A program made the position numbers and the translations under genes. Under the pieces are notes generated by a model, which ran no database searches, was not told where the DNA came from, and saw only the letters and a program-made list of their open reading frames with translations. From Oscillatoria sp. Prado101 (GTDB lineage Bacteria; Cyanobacteriota; Cyanobacteriia; Cyanobacteriales; Oscillatoriaceae), in assembly GCA_025454445.1 (NCBI GenBank), contig JALOOK010000084.1, positions 1 to 15,194 on the forward strand: 15,194 nucleotides of DNA. The letters run 5' to 3'. Shown in pieces: positions 1 through 6,156 of this stretch (within the stretch, counting starts at the first letter, position 1; each line of letters starts with the position of its first letter).

Positions 1-126
1 CGTCTGTCACCGTCGGATCAAGACAAGCTCAAGTCCATGTTTCTGGCGGAGATGTCGGAGACGCTGGACAGGGATCGCGCTTCGCTCGTGAATGCCGAGA
101 TGCTGTATGCCGTGGCGCGACGGTGA
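1..126 (+). CDS. 3' end of an unrecognised protein (partial, cut by window start)
   Basis: Frame 1 is open from the first base to a TGA at 124-126 and gives 41 residues, beginning RLSPSDQDKLKSMF and ending AEMLYAVARR. The stretch is charged and looks like amphipathic helix, as expected of a real protein tail, but I do not recognise the family. A GTG at 123 overlaps the stop and opens the frame that runs into the antitoxin remnant; its first 40 or so residues look non-coding, so I do not treat it as a coupled start. The call rests only on the open frame and plausible composition. Confidence 0.4.
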   Translation, partial: RLSPSDQDKLKSMFLAEMSETLDRDRASLVNAEMLYAVARR

Positions 127-245
127 CGGCCAGGAGCAGACTTGGAGATCCGCGAATTGCCGCGAGATTGATAGCCTGGACTCGGCCACACGCACCCCCC
201 ACGCTGAATAGCTTGCTTGCCCGAAAAAGGACCGGGCGCCGATAT

Positions 246-530
246 ATGCTGAACGAAGCATTGGAGTCTGTCGCTGAGGAAATGAAAATTACACCCAGTC
301 ACTTGATGGTGCTGGCGCTGGAATAATTTATCAGCCGCCGGCTGAATCAACAGCTGCTGGAAAAAATCAACGCCGCCTGCGCCGAAACTCCCGATCGGGA
401 AGAACAAGCTCTACGTCGCAGTCTTATCAAGCAGCACCGTCAGATTGTGGGAGGGGAATGGGAATTAATCAAGGTGACATATTCTGGACGAATTAAGGCT
501 GGTAACAGAACCTCGCGATATGGAGTATAA
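246..530 (+). pseudogene. Antitoxin remnant of a MazE/PemI-like toxin-antitoxin pair, in-frame nonsense mutation
   Basis: From the ATG at 246 the frame reads MLNEALESVAEEMKITPSHL, then LMVLALE, then a TAA stop at 324-326. It continues in the same frame as FISRRLNQQLLEKINAACAE and on through a basic stretch with QHRQIVGGEW to a stop at 528-530. The part before and the part after the TAA join into one small antitoxin of the kind paired with MazF/PemK toxins in cyanobacteria. A single CAA to TAA change (Gln to stop in ALEQF) would explain the break. In intact pairs the antitoxin ends close to the EW residues and overlaps the toxin start, as seen here with the ATG at 458. The protein would bind and neutralise the toxin and repress its own promoter; here it is probably inactive. 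A sequencing error or suppressed stop is the alternative. Confidence 0.6.
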
Positions 531-531
531 G
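458..531 (+). pseudogene. MazF/PemK-type toxin remnant, internal deletion
   Basis: The ATG at 458 overlaps the antitoxin tail in another frame and encodes MGINQGDIFWTN followed by a TAA at 494-496. INQGDIFW is the usual start of MazF/PemK endoribonuclease toxins (first beta strand). Just downstream, in a different frame from 499, the sequence reads LVTEPRDMEYK, which resembles the tail of such toxins. The simplest reading is that about 90 internal codons were deleted, leaving both ends. The N-terminal match is clear; the C-terminal match is inferred from only a few residues. No functional toxin can be made, which fits the dead antitoxin beside it. Confidence 0.5.
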
Positions 532-566
532 TTCAGCAAAAAGCGTCATTGCCAGCGAAAGCCGGT

Positions 567-583
567 GGGGGCGGTTAACCCCC
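567..583 (-). terminator. Weak hairpin after the GHKL gene
   Basis: GGGGG at 567-571 can pair with CCCCC at 579-583 around a 7-nt loop, 11 nt past the stop codon of the minus-strand gene ending at 595. There is no T-run, so function as an intrinsic terminator is doubtful. Confidence 0.2.
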
Positions 584-594
584 AAAGTAGCTCG

Positions 595-1419
595 TTATTT
601 TGACTTATTTCCTTTCTTTACTGTCGGGGAGTCAGTTGGTTTAGGGGGTGGAGTTTCCCACTCGCACTTAAAAGTCTTGTTGATCAGCTCTTTCAGACTG
701 ATTACCTTGAGTTTTCCACTTCCGTGAGAGTCACCGGCTTGACTCTTGATTTTTATAATTTCGTAGCCTAGGCCATTAAGAAGGTCTTCCGGTTTAGGTA
801 AGGAGACGTAACCATAATAGGCATAAGAGTCCTTAATCTGATCGCCTTCCTCTCCATCAGGCATTTCCCAACACACTACCTGCTCAGTCAATATCAACGG
901 ATGATTGAACTCGTCAAAGGCTGAAAAACTATATTTGTATTCGAGAGCTTTGTGAGGAGCGTCTTCTTCTACGCTTTTTACCCCATAACTTACAGCAATG
1001 CTATCAATCCCAAGGCAAGAAAAGGTGAGAGGGCGCAACCAGAAATGAGCGTAAGGTGAATCAGGATGGACAAGGTGAGCAAACATGGTGTACAAGGAGC
1101 CAACCCAGTGTTCTTCCCCAATCTCAGGCTCCACCAGCCACATTTCTTTTAGCTGTTCTATATCCTGCACCATGAATCGCTTTCGGTATTTAATCCCATC
1201 CTTTAGTGCGTTCAGCTTCTGAGTATACTGCTCTAGTTTTGGAGCCTGATTATCTTTATTGAGCCTGTCTATAAGTTCTCGGAAAACATTATCATTCCTG
1301 AGTGCCGTAACAAAAAACTGTTTTATATTATCGACAAAGGAGTCTTTGTTAAGAGTATTTAAGGCGGCCTCAGCCAAGGAATTTCTGTTTGTCACAACAT
1401 CAAAGCAGCCATTTATCAT
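595..1419 (-). CDS. C-terminal fragment of a frameshifted GHKL ATPase; possible PD-(D/E)xK-like nuclease domain
   Basis: This 274-residue frame starts at an ATG overlapping the previous ORF's stop (ATGA). Its beginning, MINGCFDVVTNRNSLAEAAL, does not look like an N-terminus. FxxVTNRNS resembles the strand and (T/A)NRNS motif seen after the transducer domain of MORC/Hsp90-like ATPases. Adding one base to the five-T run at the junction (plus positions 1420-1424) would join the two frames as TIFFMINGCF. A helical, charged segment (about residues 25-95) follows, then a region with GID (137-139), LEYKY (159-163, giving E-Y-K at 160-162) and the strand VVCWE (181-185). GID plus ExK is compatible with a PD-(D/E)xK nuclease core. 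The tail is lysine-rich. Seen: the frame and motifs. Inferred: nuclease fold and role in defence or DNA processing. An independent, translationally coupled partner protein is the alternative. Confidence 0.75.
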   Translation of the reverse strand: MINGCFDVVTNRNSLAEAALNTLNKDSFVDNIKQFFVTALRNDNVFRELIDRLNKDNQAPKLEQYTQKLNALKDGIKYRKRFMVQDIEQLKEMWLVEPEIGEEHWVGSLYTMFAHLVHPDSPYAHFWLRPLTFSCLGIDSIAVSYGVKSVEEDAPHKALEYKYSFSAFDEFNHPLILTEQVVCWEMPDGEEGDQIKDSYAYYGYVSLPKPEDLLNGLGYEIIKIKSQAGDSHGSGKLKVISLKELINKTFKCEWETPPPKPTDSPTVKKGNKSK

Positions 1420-1919
1420 AAAAATATAGTGCTCCTGCCCACTACTTCTAGCACTGCGTAATCTTGCAGTTGGGAATGTTCAAATAACTGATTGAACTGG
1501 CAAATCTTTACCCCCTCTGAGCAGATAAACGTACCTCTTTGATCGGTCAAACGAATTCCATATTTTTTATGGCCTTTTCTTCCCAATTGTTCATACTTTT
1601 CCAGCGCTCTGCGATTTCCATCAATTGCGAGAATTAAGCAGTAAGTTCTCTCTTCAAATTCAAAGGTCGTAGCCGCGCGAGAGGAAAATCTCCCATCACT
1701 TAATTTTGAAACTATTTGAGGACCTTTTATTGGTGACTGAATTTGTGACTTATCCTGTTCATCTGGCTTTGGTAAGTAAGGATACCCCGCCTTCACTTCT
1801 TCCAAACCCTTTTTTGTCCAGAGAGACAATTTAACCCTATCCTTGTATCCTGGAGTCTTTTTAAAGCTTTCTGCTTTGCTAGCTGGAAACCCCGTTGTTT
1901 CTGGCCTGAGAATCCTCAC
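1416..1919 (-). CDS. Middle fragment of the frameshifted GHKL ATPase (transducer region)
   Basis: A 167-codon frame opening at a GTG with no ribosome binding site. It overlaps the upstream ORF by 41 bp. Its first residues, RILRPETTGFP, continue naturally from NYIGFNTR of the upstream ORF if one base is removed near plus positions 1920-1932, giving NTRDVRILRPE. The region contains RLTDQRGTFICSEGVKIC at about residues 123-140, which resembles the strand in GHKL transducer domains where a catalytic lysine region usually follows the ATPase fold. It ends VVGRSTIFL with a TGA at 1416-1418. I read it as the second third of one protein of about 660 residues. A free-standing protein is unlikely because it has neither a plausible start nor a complete domain. 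Confidence 0.7.
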   Translation of the reverse strand: MRILRPETTGFPASKAESFKKTPGYKDRVKLSLWTKKGLEEVKAGYPYLPKPDEQDKSQIQSPIKGPQIVSKLSDGRFSSRAATTFEFEERTYCLILAIDGNRRALEKYEQLGRKGHKKYGIRLTDQRGTFICSEGVKICQFNQLFEHSQLQDYAVLEVVGRSTIFL

Positions 1920-2583
1920 GTCGTCTCGTGTTAAACCCTATGTAATTTTTTAGGTATGACCATTGATTTGGGCGCTCCTGATTCGGGTCGTAAAAGTCTG
2001 AAAATTTTTCTACATCAAGACCTTGAACAATAAGCATCGCCCCACTAGCAAAGTTTGTGCAGAAAAAGTTTTCATTTAGATGTTCAAGGATAGGGCGTGT
2101 TTTGTCATTCATGCGAACTAAGTTTTTCAGGGTTTCCCAAGGTCTATAATCTTCCTGTGGTTCGATGTTGCACCGTTCGTTCAATTTGTCATTGGGGTTA
2201 TCTATAGTTATTGACCGCCAGCTATGCTTATCCTCCCCTTTACAGCGGGTAATTAAAGTAAATTGGCGCGAGGCAAAGCAAAGCTTTGCTCCTTGGCACT
2301 TGTACCCTATAGATTCTCCTTGTATTTTTGTGGATCTGCCAATTGAAAAAAACGCTTTGTAGGGGGTTATACCCTGGATTTCATTTGTTTCGCTTAAGCC
2401 AGTACCATTGTCAAAAAAAATAAATCCTTCCTTTTTCAACAGGGGGTAAATCTCGATTCTCGTTGCTCCTGCATCATAAGAGTTAGAGATTAACTCACGG
2501 ATGACTTCACACGGGTCTTTGCGATTTACTGAAAGCTCAGAAAGAACGTGGGTATAGGATATTTCTGGATACTGCGGCGGCAT
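1879..2583 (-). CDS. N-terminal ATPase fragment of a GHKL (MORC/Hsp90-like) protein
   Basis: The ATG at 2581-2583 opens a frame with the Bergerat ATP-binding fold. The N box is ELISNSYDAGATRIEI with E30, N34 and D37; the G1 box is FFDNGTGL with D58-N59-G60-x-G62; a G2-like loop IGYKCQGAKLCF lies at 92-103. These residues bind Mg-ATP and cause lid closure and dimerisation in MutL, Hsp90, gyrase B and MORC. There is no signal peptide or membrane segment, so the protein is cytoplasmic. After about residue 222 (FNTR) the frame turns into a basic tail, REDSQARNNGVSS, as expected beyond a frameshift. Family knowledge: MORC-like prokaryotic ATPases have been linked to restriction and conflict systems. 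Which subfamily this is cannot be settled by eye. No Shine-Dalgarno sequence precedes the ATG. Confidence 0.85.
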   Translation of the reverse strand: MPPQYPEISYTHVLSELSVNRKDPCEVIRELISNSYDAGATRIEIYPLLKKEGFIFFDNGTGLSETNEIQGITPYKAFFSIGRSTKIQGESIGYKCQGAKLCFASRQFTLITRCKGEDKHSWRSITIDNPNDKLNERCNIEPQEDYRPWETLKNLVRMNDKTRPILEHLNENFFCTNFASGAMLIVQGLDVEKFSDFYDPNQERPNQWSYLKNYIGFNTRRREDSQARNNGVSS

Positions 2584-2618
2584 GGGACTGGGTTGAAACT
2601 AATTTTAGCATTGAATCT

Positions 2619-2647
2619 AAATTATCATAGCATAAGAGTGCCGTCAA
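2619..2647 (-). promoter_or_regulatory. Candidate sigma70-type promoter for the GHKL gene
   Basis: On the minus strand TTGACG (2642-2647) lies 17 bp upstream of TAATTT (2619-2624), giving a start site about 25-30 nt before the ATG. An alternative extended -10, TGCTATGAT, overlaps it. The spacing and position fit the gene starting at 2583. Confidence 0.45.
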
Positions 2648-2718
2648 GTATCCGCACCGGCATTTAAATTACACGCGACAGGGATTGCCGGCGCTCTAGC
2701 TGGACTGGCCATCAGAAA

Positions 2719-2784
2719 CCGGCATTCCCACTCGTGCCCTCAACCCGCTTTCTAAGGAGGGCACCCCCGCAGTGGGGATGCCGG
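2719..2784. repeat. Nested inverted repeat between ftsW and the GHKL gene
   Basis: CCGGCATTCCCAC (2719-2731) pairs with GTGGGGATGCCGG (2772-2784), 12 of 13 bases. Inside it GTGCCCTC (2734-2741) pairs perfectly with GAGGGCAC (2757-2764). The result is one long cruciform or RNA hairpin of about 66 nt, 34 nt past the ftsW stop. There is no strong T-run. It may end or protect the ftsW transcript, or be a copy of a dispersed repeat; the sequence alone does not say. Confidence 0.6.
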
Positions 2785-2817
2785 CATTTGCCACAACAGG
2801 AAATTGCCCGAGCGCGT

Positions 2818-4026
2818 TTAGCCTGACCTTGAAGGAGAGCGCGAACCCCACCGGCGCTGCCGGCGCTTTTCCCGGCGCTCCTCCAAAGACAGCACGTCAG
2901 CGCCGCCACTCTCCCGCGCCACGCGAATCAGCAAACCGGCAACCAGCAAGCTGGCAATCATGGAACTCCCGCCATAGCTGAACAGGGGGAGGGGCAAGCC
3001 GGTGGTGGGCAGAGCGCCGGTGGCCACGCCAATATTGAGCAGGGACTGCCCAACCATGAACACCATCGCGCCGGTGGCGACGAGCTGGTGTACAGTCTTG
3101 TCAGCTTTAAGGGCAACTCTGAGGGCGAGAGTGCCGTAACCGGCGATCAGCAGCATCAGCAGCACGCAGCCTACTAAGCCAAATTCTTCGGCAAAGACAG
3201 AAAAGATAAAATCGCTATACTGAATCGGCAGGTAAAACAACTTTTGCTGAGACAGCCCGAACCCTGAGCCCCAAGTTCCGCCAGAACCCACCGCCATCAG
3301 ACTTTGAGTCAGCTGGTAGCCATCCCCGCTGGCATCCGCCCAGGGGTTGAGAAAGGACATGATCCGCCGGCGCTGGTACTCGCGGAAACTGACACTCAGC
3401 GTTGCCAGCAGCAGCCCCCCCAGGGCGGTTCCCCCCAGGTAAGCGGAGGGTAGGCCACCGGCAAGGGCCACCAACCAAAGGCTCATGCCGCACAGCGCCG
3501 TCGTGCTCAGGTTGGGCTGCATCAAAATGCCTAAGAGCACGATCGCAAAAATCCCCACCCACCGGAGGCGGACTCGCCAGGGCAGGTAGTTCCACTGGCC
3601 AAAAATGCGGGCGCTTTGCAGCACTAGGAAGGGTTTGATTAATTCCGAGGGCTGAATTGCCACCGGCCCGATGGCCAGCCAGCGGGCTGCCCCATAGGCG
3701 GTGGTTCCCAATCCCGGAACGTTCGTCAGCCAAATCAGCCCCAGCAGCAGCAGGAGAATCCAGTCGGCAAGCCCCAAGATGTAGCGCAGGGGGGAGTGAA
3801 CCAGGATGTTGAAGCCCACCAAGCCGGCTAAAGCCCACATCACCTGGCGCTTGAAGTAGTACAGCCCATCGCCATGCTCGGTATAGCCGCTGGGGTAGGA
3901 GGCAGAAAACATGACGACCAGCCCCGCGAACAGCCACAGGAAGGTTAACCACCGCAGCCAGCGGGCTTCCCAAGACCACTCGCGCACGGAGGGGTCAACT
4001 ATGAGTATCAGGCGGCTTATATTCAC
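2818..4026 (-). CDS. ftsW: Septal peptidoglycan glycosyltransferase FtsW (SEDS family)
   Basis: A 402-residue polytopic membrane protein of the SEDS family, which polymerises lipid II into glycan strands at the division septum with a cognate class B PBP. About ten hydrophobic segments run from residue 26 to 372. Family motifs are visible: FSASYP (40-45), ARWLAIG (114-120) followed by IQPSELIK (124-131), a QPNLSTT loop (170-176) where many bacteria have QPDLGT, and YSDFIFSVFAEEFGLVG (270-286). D272 in that last motif corresponds to the Asp known to be essential in SEDS proteins. GLPLPLFSYGGSS near the C-terminus is the FtsW/RodA signature. The GTG start is chosen because the N-terminus MNISRLILIVDPSV matches cyanobacterial FtsW proteins; no clear Shine-Dalgarno is present. 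The C-terminal tail is strongly basic. It lies downstream of apcC but is separated by a terminator and repeats. RodA is the alternative; the N-terminus favours FtsW. Confidence 0.93.
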   Translation of the reverse strand: MNISRLILIVDPSVREWSWEARWLRWLTFLWLFAGLVVMFSASYPSGYTEHGDGLYYFKRQVMWALAGLVGFNILVHSPLRYILGLADWILLLLLGLIWLTNVPGLGTTAYGAARWLAIGPVAIQPSELIKPFLVLQSARIFGQWNYLPWRVRLRWVGIFAIVLLGILMQPNLSTTALCGMSLWLVALAGGLPSAYLGGTALGGLLLATLSVSFREYQRRRIMSFLNPWADASGDGYQLTQSLMAVGSGGTWGSGFGLSQQKLFYLPIQYSDFIFSVFAEEFGLVGCVLLMLLIAGYGTLALRVALKADKTVHQLVATGAMVFMVGQSLLNIGVATGALPTTGLPLPLFSYGGSSMIASLLVAGLLIRVARESGGADVLSLEERREKRRQRRWGSRSPSRSG

Positions 4027-4069
4027 AAGCGCAGCATTCTATCAATTCGTGATTTTACCCTGCGGGGCC

Positions 4070-4102
4070 AGAAACCGGGTTTCTCAAAGAAACCCGGTTT
4101 CT
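4070..4102. repeat. Interspersed palindromic repeat, copy 1
   Basis: AGAAACCGGGTTTCT (4070-4084), a 3-nt CAA loop, then its exact reverse complement AGAAACCCGGTTTCT (4088-4102): a perfect 15-bp stem whose arms are themselves nearly palindromic. It sits directly upstream of the ftsW start, followed on the plus strand by ACGCTTTC, which is repeated after copy 2. Confidence 0.85.
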
Positions 4103-4127
4103 ACGCTTTCGGGCGCTCAGGGGGGCC

Positions 4128-4160
4128 AGAAACCGGGTTTCTGAAAGAAACCCGGTTTCT
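4128..4160. repeat. Interspersed palindromic repeat, copy 2
   Basis: Same 15-bp perfect stem as copy 1, arms 4128-4142 and 4146-4160, loop GAA. Flanks are shared too (GGGGCCAG before, TACGCTTTC after), so the two units form a direct tandem duplication of about 58 bp period. Confidence 0.85.
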
Positions 4161-4174
4161 ACGCTTTCTCAAAT

Positions 4175-4203
4175 AAAAAAGAGGCCAATGCGACCTCTTT
4201 TTT
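4175..4203 (-). terminator. Rho-independent terminator of apcABC
   Basis: AAAAAAGAGG (4175-4184) pairs with CCTCTTTTTT (4194-4203) around a 9-nt loop. On the minus strand the G/C-containing stem is followed by a T-run, 25 nt past the apcC stop. The symmetry means it could also act on the plus strand. Confidence 0.85.
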
Positions 4204-4227
4204 GCGGTATTCCTTTTGAATGCAAAT

Positions 4228-4431
4228 TTACTGCAAGCCCGTGTTGGCACCTGGCTTGCCGGTTGCCAGCTGGACTTTGATGATTTTGCCACCCATTTTC
4301 ATGATGCGCTGCTGCTCGCGGAACCAGTTGTCGTAGGGCACGAGCTTTGTAAAATAGGTGTTTTGCAGTTCCCGCTGAGTGCGGATGCGAGTTTGGCTGG
4401 GGACGCAAGCAGTAACTTTAAACATTCGCAT
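4228..4431 (-). CDS. apcC: Phycobilisome 7.8 kDa core linker ApcC
   Basis: A 67-residue basic protein beginning MRMFKVTACVPSQTRIRTQR and containing the conserved ELQNTYFTKLVPYDNWF run (about residues 21-37). Both the sequence and the size match the small core linker LC7.8. ApcC inserts in the central cavity of allophycocyanin trimers at the ends of the core cylinders and tunes their spectra and stability. The start is supported by AAGGAG (plus 4441-4446) 9 nt upstream of the ATG. It is the last gene of apcABC, 243 nt after apcB; that gap holds a long hairpin that may lower its expression relative to apcAB, as expected because the linker is needed in fewer copies. A strong terminator follows. 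Confidence 0.97.
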   Translation of the reverse strand: MRMFKVTACVPSQTRIRTQRELQNTYFTKLVPYDNWFREQQRIMKMGGKIIKVQLATGKPGANTGLQ

Positions 4432-4494
4432 GGCTTATCTCTCCTTAAGGTGCGAAAAATTTTGCATCTGAATTCAGATATCTATAGCGAAGGC

Positions 4495-4584
4495 AGGGAG
4501 TCAAGAGTCAATGTTAGATCGTTAAAACCTCACGACTGTTTCGGACAAGTCTTTGACGAGCTAGCACTGACTCTAGACTTCCCT
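4495..4584. repeat. Long-range inverted repeat in the apcB-apcC spacer
   Basis: AGGGAGTCAAGAGTCA (4495-4510) is complementary, with one mismatch and one bulge, to TGACTCTAGACTTCCCT (4568-4584), with 57 nt between them. It adjoins the heptamer hairpin at 4602-4672. It could fold in the apc transcript or mark the ends of a small inserted element. Confidence 0.5.
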
Positions 4585-4601
4585 GACCTCAGGATCTTGG
4601 G

Positions 4602-4672
4602 TTTTGGATTTTGGATTTTCGAGTTTGGATTTGCGAGAAATCTCAAACCTCAAATCTCAAATCTCAAATCCC
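4602..4672. repeat. Ten degenerate heptamers forming a hairpin after apcB
   Basis: Five heptamers of the TTTTGGA type (4602-4636) are followed by five of the AAATCTC type (4638-4672: AAATCTC, AAACCTC, AAATCTC twice, AAATCCC). The second set is roughly the reverse complement of the first, so the block can fold into an imperfect stem of about 30 bp. Heptamer arrays (STRR) are a known feature of filamentous cyanobacteria. It begins 3 nt past the apcB stop on the transcript, where an RNA hairpin could cause processing, stabilise apcAB mRNA or attenuate apcC. Confidence 0.7.
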
Positions 4673-4674
4673 TC

Positions 4675-5160
4675 TTAGCTCAAACCAGAGGAAATGTAGT
4701 CGAAGTACACGCCCATTTCCTTGCCAGCATCGGGGCCCACCAGACCGGCGGTGACTTCCTTCATGGCTTGGATGGCTTGCACAGTAGCACCGATGGGCAC
4801 GCCCAGGGAGTTGTAGGTTTCTTTCAGCCCGTTGAGCACGCGCTCATCGAGGATGGAGGGGTCGCCGGCCAGCATGGCGTAGGTGGCGTAGCGGAGGTAG
4901 TAGTCGAGGTCGCGGATGCAAGCTGCGTAGCGACGGGTGGTGTACATGTTACCGCCGGGACGGGTGATGTCAGAGTACAGCAGGGACTTGGCAACTGCTT
5001 CCTTGACAATGGTGGCGGCGTTGGCGCTGATGGTGGTGGCGGCGCGGACGCGCAGTTCGCCGGTGGCGAAATAAGCCTTCAGCTTGTCGAGAGCGGAGCC
5101 GTCCAGGTACTTACCTTGGACATCAGAGGAATTAATAACAGCGGTAATTGCGTCTTGCAT
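4675..5160 (-). CDS. apcB: Allophycocyanin beta subunit ApcB
   Basis: A 161-residue globin-fold phycobiliprotein, the normal length. Together with ApcA it forms the alpha-beta monomer and the trimers of the phycobilisome core, on the cytoplasmic face of thylakoids, passing light energy to the photosystems. Cys81 in RRYAACIRDLDYYLRY binds phycocyanobilin. Asn71 in RPGGNMY is the site that is gamma-N-methylated in beta subunits. The N-terminus MQDAITAVINSSDVQGKYLD is diagnostic. The start is supported by AAGGA about 9 nt before the ATG. It lies 73 nt downstream of apcA in the same transcript. All key residues are present and nothing is abnormal. Confidence 0.98.
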   Translation of the reverse strand: MQDAITAVINSSDVQGKYLDGSALDKLKAYFATGELRVRAATTISANAATIVKEAVAKSLLYSDITRPGGNMYTTRRYAACIRDLDYYLRYATYAMLAGDPSILDERVLNGLKETYNSLGVPIGATVQAIQAMKEVTAGLVGPDAGKEMGVYFDYISSGLS

Positions 5161-5233
5161 GTGTGTGATTCCTTAAACTGTCGTGCGCAAAGTCGTTCGT
5201 TGATTGGTTCAAATCCGAGAGCAGGAGATCGTC

Positions 5234-5719
5234 CTACTGCATGGCACCGATCACATAGTCGAAGTAGGCAGCTGCTTCAGCGGCATCGTTCCCAGACAGC
5301 AGGGAGGAGGCGACGCTCTTCATGGCGCGAACGCCTTCGGCGACGGCTTCGATGGGGGTGCCCAGGGACTTGTACATTTCGCGGACGCCGACGATGCCGA
5401 TTTCTTCGATCGGGGTGACGTCACCGGCGACGATTCCGTAGGTGATCAGACGCAGGTAGTAGTCCAAGTCGCGCAGGCAGGTGGCGGTCATTTCTTGACC
5501 GTAGGCGTTACCGCCGGGGGAAACGACGTCGGGACGCTTTTGGAACAGCTGGTCGCCGGCTTGCTTGACGATCCGCTCGCGGGATTCGCTCAGCACTTGG
5601 GCGATGCGGACACGGGCTTCGCCGGTGCTGACGAAACCTTTGATCCGATCCAGTTCGCCTGGGCTGAGATAGCGAGCTTCGGCATCAGCATTCACGATGG
5701 ACTTCGTGACGATACTCAT
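5234..5719 (-). CDS. apcA: Allophycocyanin alpha subunit ApcA
   Basis: A 161-residue phycobiliprotein beginning MSIVTKSIVNADAEARYLSP, the ApcA signature. Cys81 in TATCLRDLDYYLRL carries the phycocyanobilin. Length and motifs are those of the major alpha subunit rather than ApcD, ApcF or the ApcE domain. It pairs with ApcB in the phycobilisome core. A strong Shine-Dalgarno GGAGGA (plus 5729-5734) sits 9 nt before the ATG, fitting one of the most highly translated genes in the cell. It is first in the apcA-apcB-apcC operon. apcE, which precedes apcA in many cyanobacteria, is not upstream here. Confidence 0.98.
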   Translation of the reverse strand: MSIVTKSIVNADAEARYLSPGELDRIKGFVSTGEARVRIAQVLSESRERIVKQAGDQLFQKRPDVVSPGGNAYGQEMTATCLRDLDYYLRLITYGIVAGDVTPIEEIGIVGVREMYKSLGTPIEAVAEGVRAMKSVASSLLSGNDAAEAAAYFDYVIGAMQ

Positions 5720-5915
5720 TTAACGTTTTCCTCCGAATGAGATTGTTACCAGATGTGTCTAATCTGAGTCTGCCTGGAGCCACTGGGTGCTTTGGCCTAT
5801 TTGCCTGAGCTTTGAGATCGCCCGGTTTAGGGCCTCGTCGCACCGGCAGTTTTTGACTGAACTCAGACATCCCTACATTATTTTACGGGAACGGCTGCCA
5901 TTAGAAAACTTAACT
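5720..5915 (-). promoter_or_regulatory. apcA leader and probable promoter region
   Basis: There is no gene between apcA and the WD40 gene (5720-6266). The near part of the gap is the likely apcA 5' leader. On the minus strand an AT-rich box GTAAAATAATG lies around 5874-5885 and TTAAGTTTTCTAATGG further upstream. TAAAAT could be a -10 element with a poor -35, giving a leader of about 150 nt; long leaders are known for apc operons. The boxes are weak, so the exact start is uncertain. Confidence 0.35.
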
Positions 5916-6156
5916 TTTTTTCTCCCATGCGAGAGCGCGAGTGAGTCAAAAAAAGCCAGCTTTTCCGGCAAGGCTTTTAACGCTGCGGTCGCTTATGGCC
6001 TCGGTCAGGCTTGCGGGCCCTTCCGGAACACCTGATGGCCCTTCCCTCCGCTTCCAGTCACGTTCCGCGAATATGGATATTGTGCGGCATGACATTAACA
6101 TTTTCGACGCAATCTTAATATTTTGTAATATTTCGCCTCAGATTTATCGGGGGACA
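5916..6156. other. Gene-free stretch upstream of the apcA promoter
   Basis: No frame here has protein-like composition. The stretch is GC-rich up to about 6060 and AT-rich after (repeated AATATT and TTAATATTTTG). It may hold upstream regulatory sites for apcA, but I see no recognisable operator such as an NtcA box. Confidence 0.4.

Noticed and set aside
123..245. GTG-started 5' extension of the antitoxin frame
   Set aside because: Residues before the ATG at 246 (RSRLGDPRIAARLIAWTRPH) do not resemble antitoxins; the family starts near the ATG.
1416..1419. ATGA overlap as translational coupling of two separate proteins
   Set aside because: The downstream ORF starts in mid-domain and a one-base change in the adjacent homopolymer joins the frames, so a frameshift is the better reading.
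3215..3979. 254-codon minus-strand frame inside ftsW
   Set aside because: It overlaps ftsW in another frame, is Gly/Ala/Pro-rich and has no domain; the FtsW frame has all family motifs.
4216..5418. 400-codon plus-strand open frame
   Set aside because: It lies antisense to apcC and apcB, which are certain genes; it is an artefact of their codon use.
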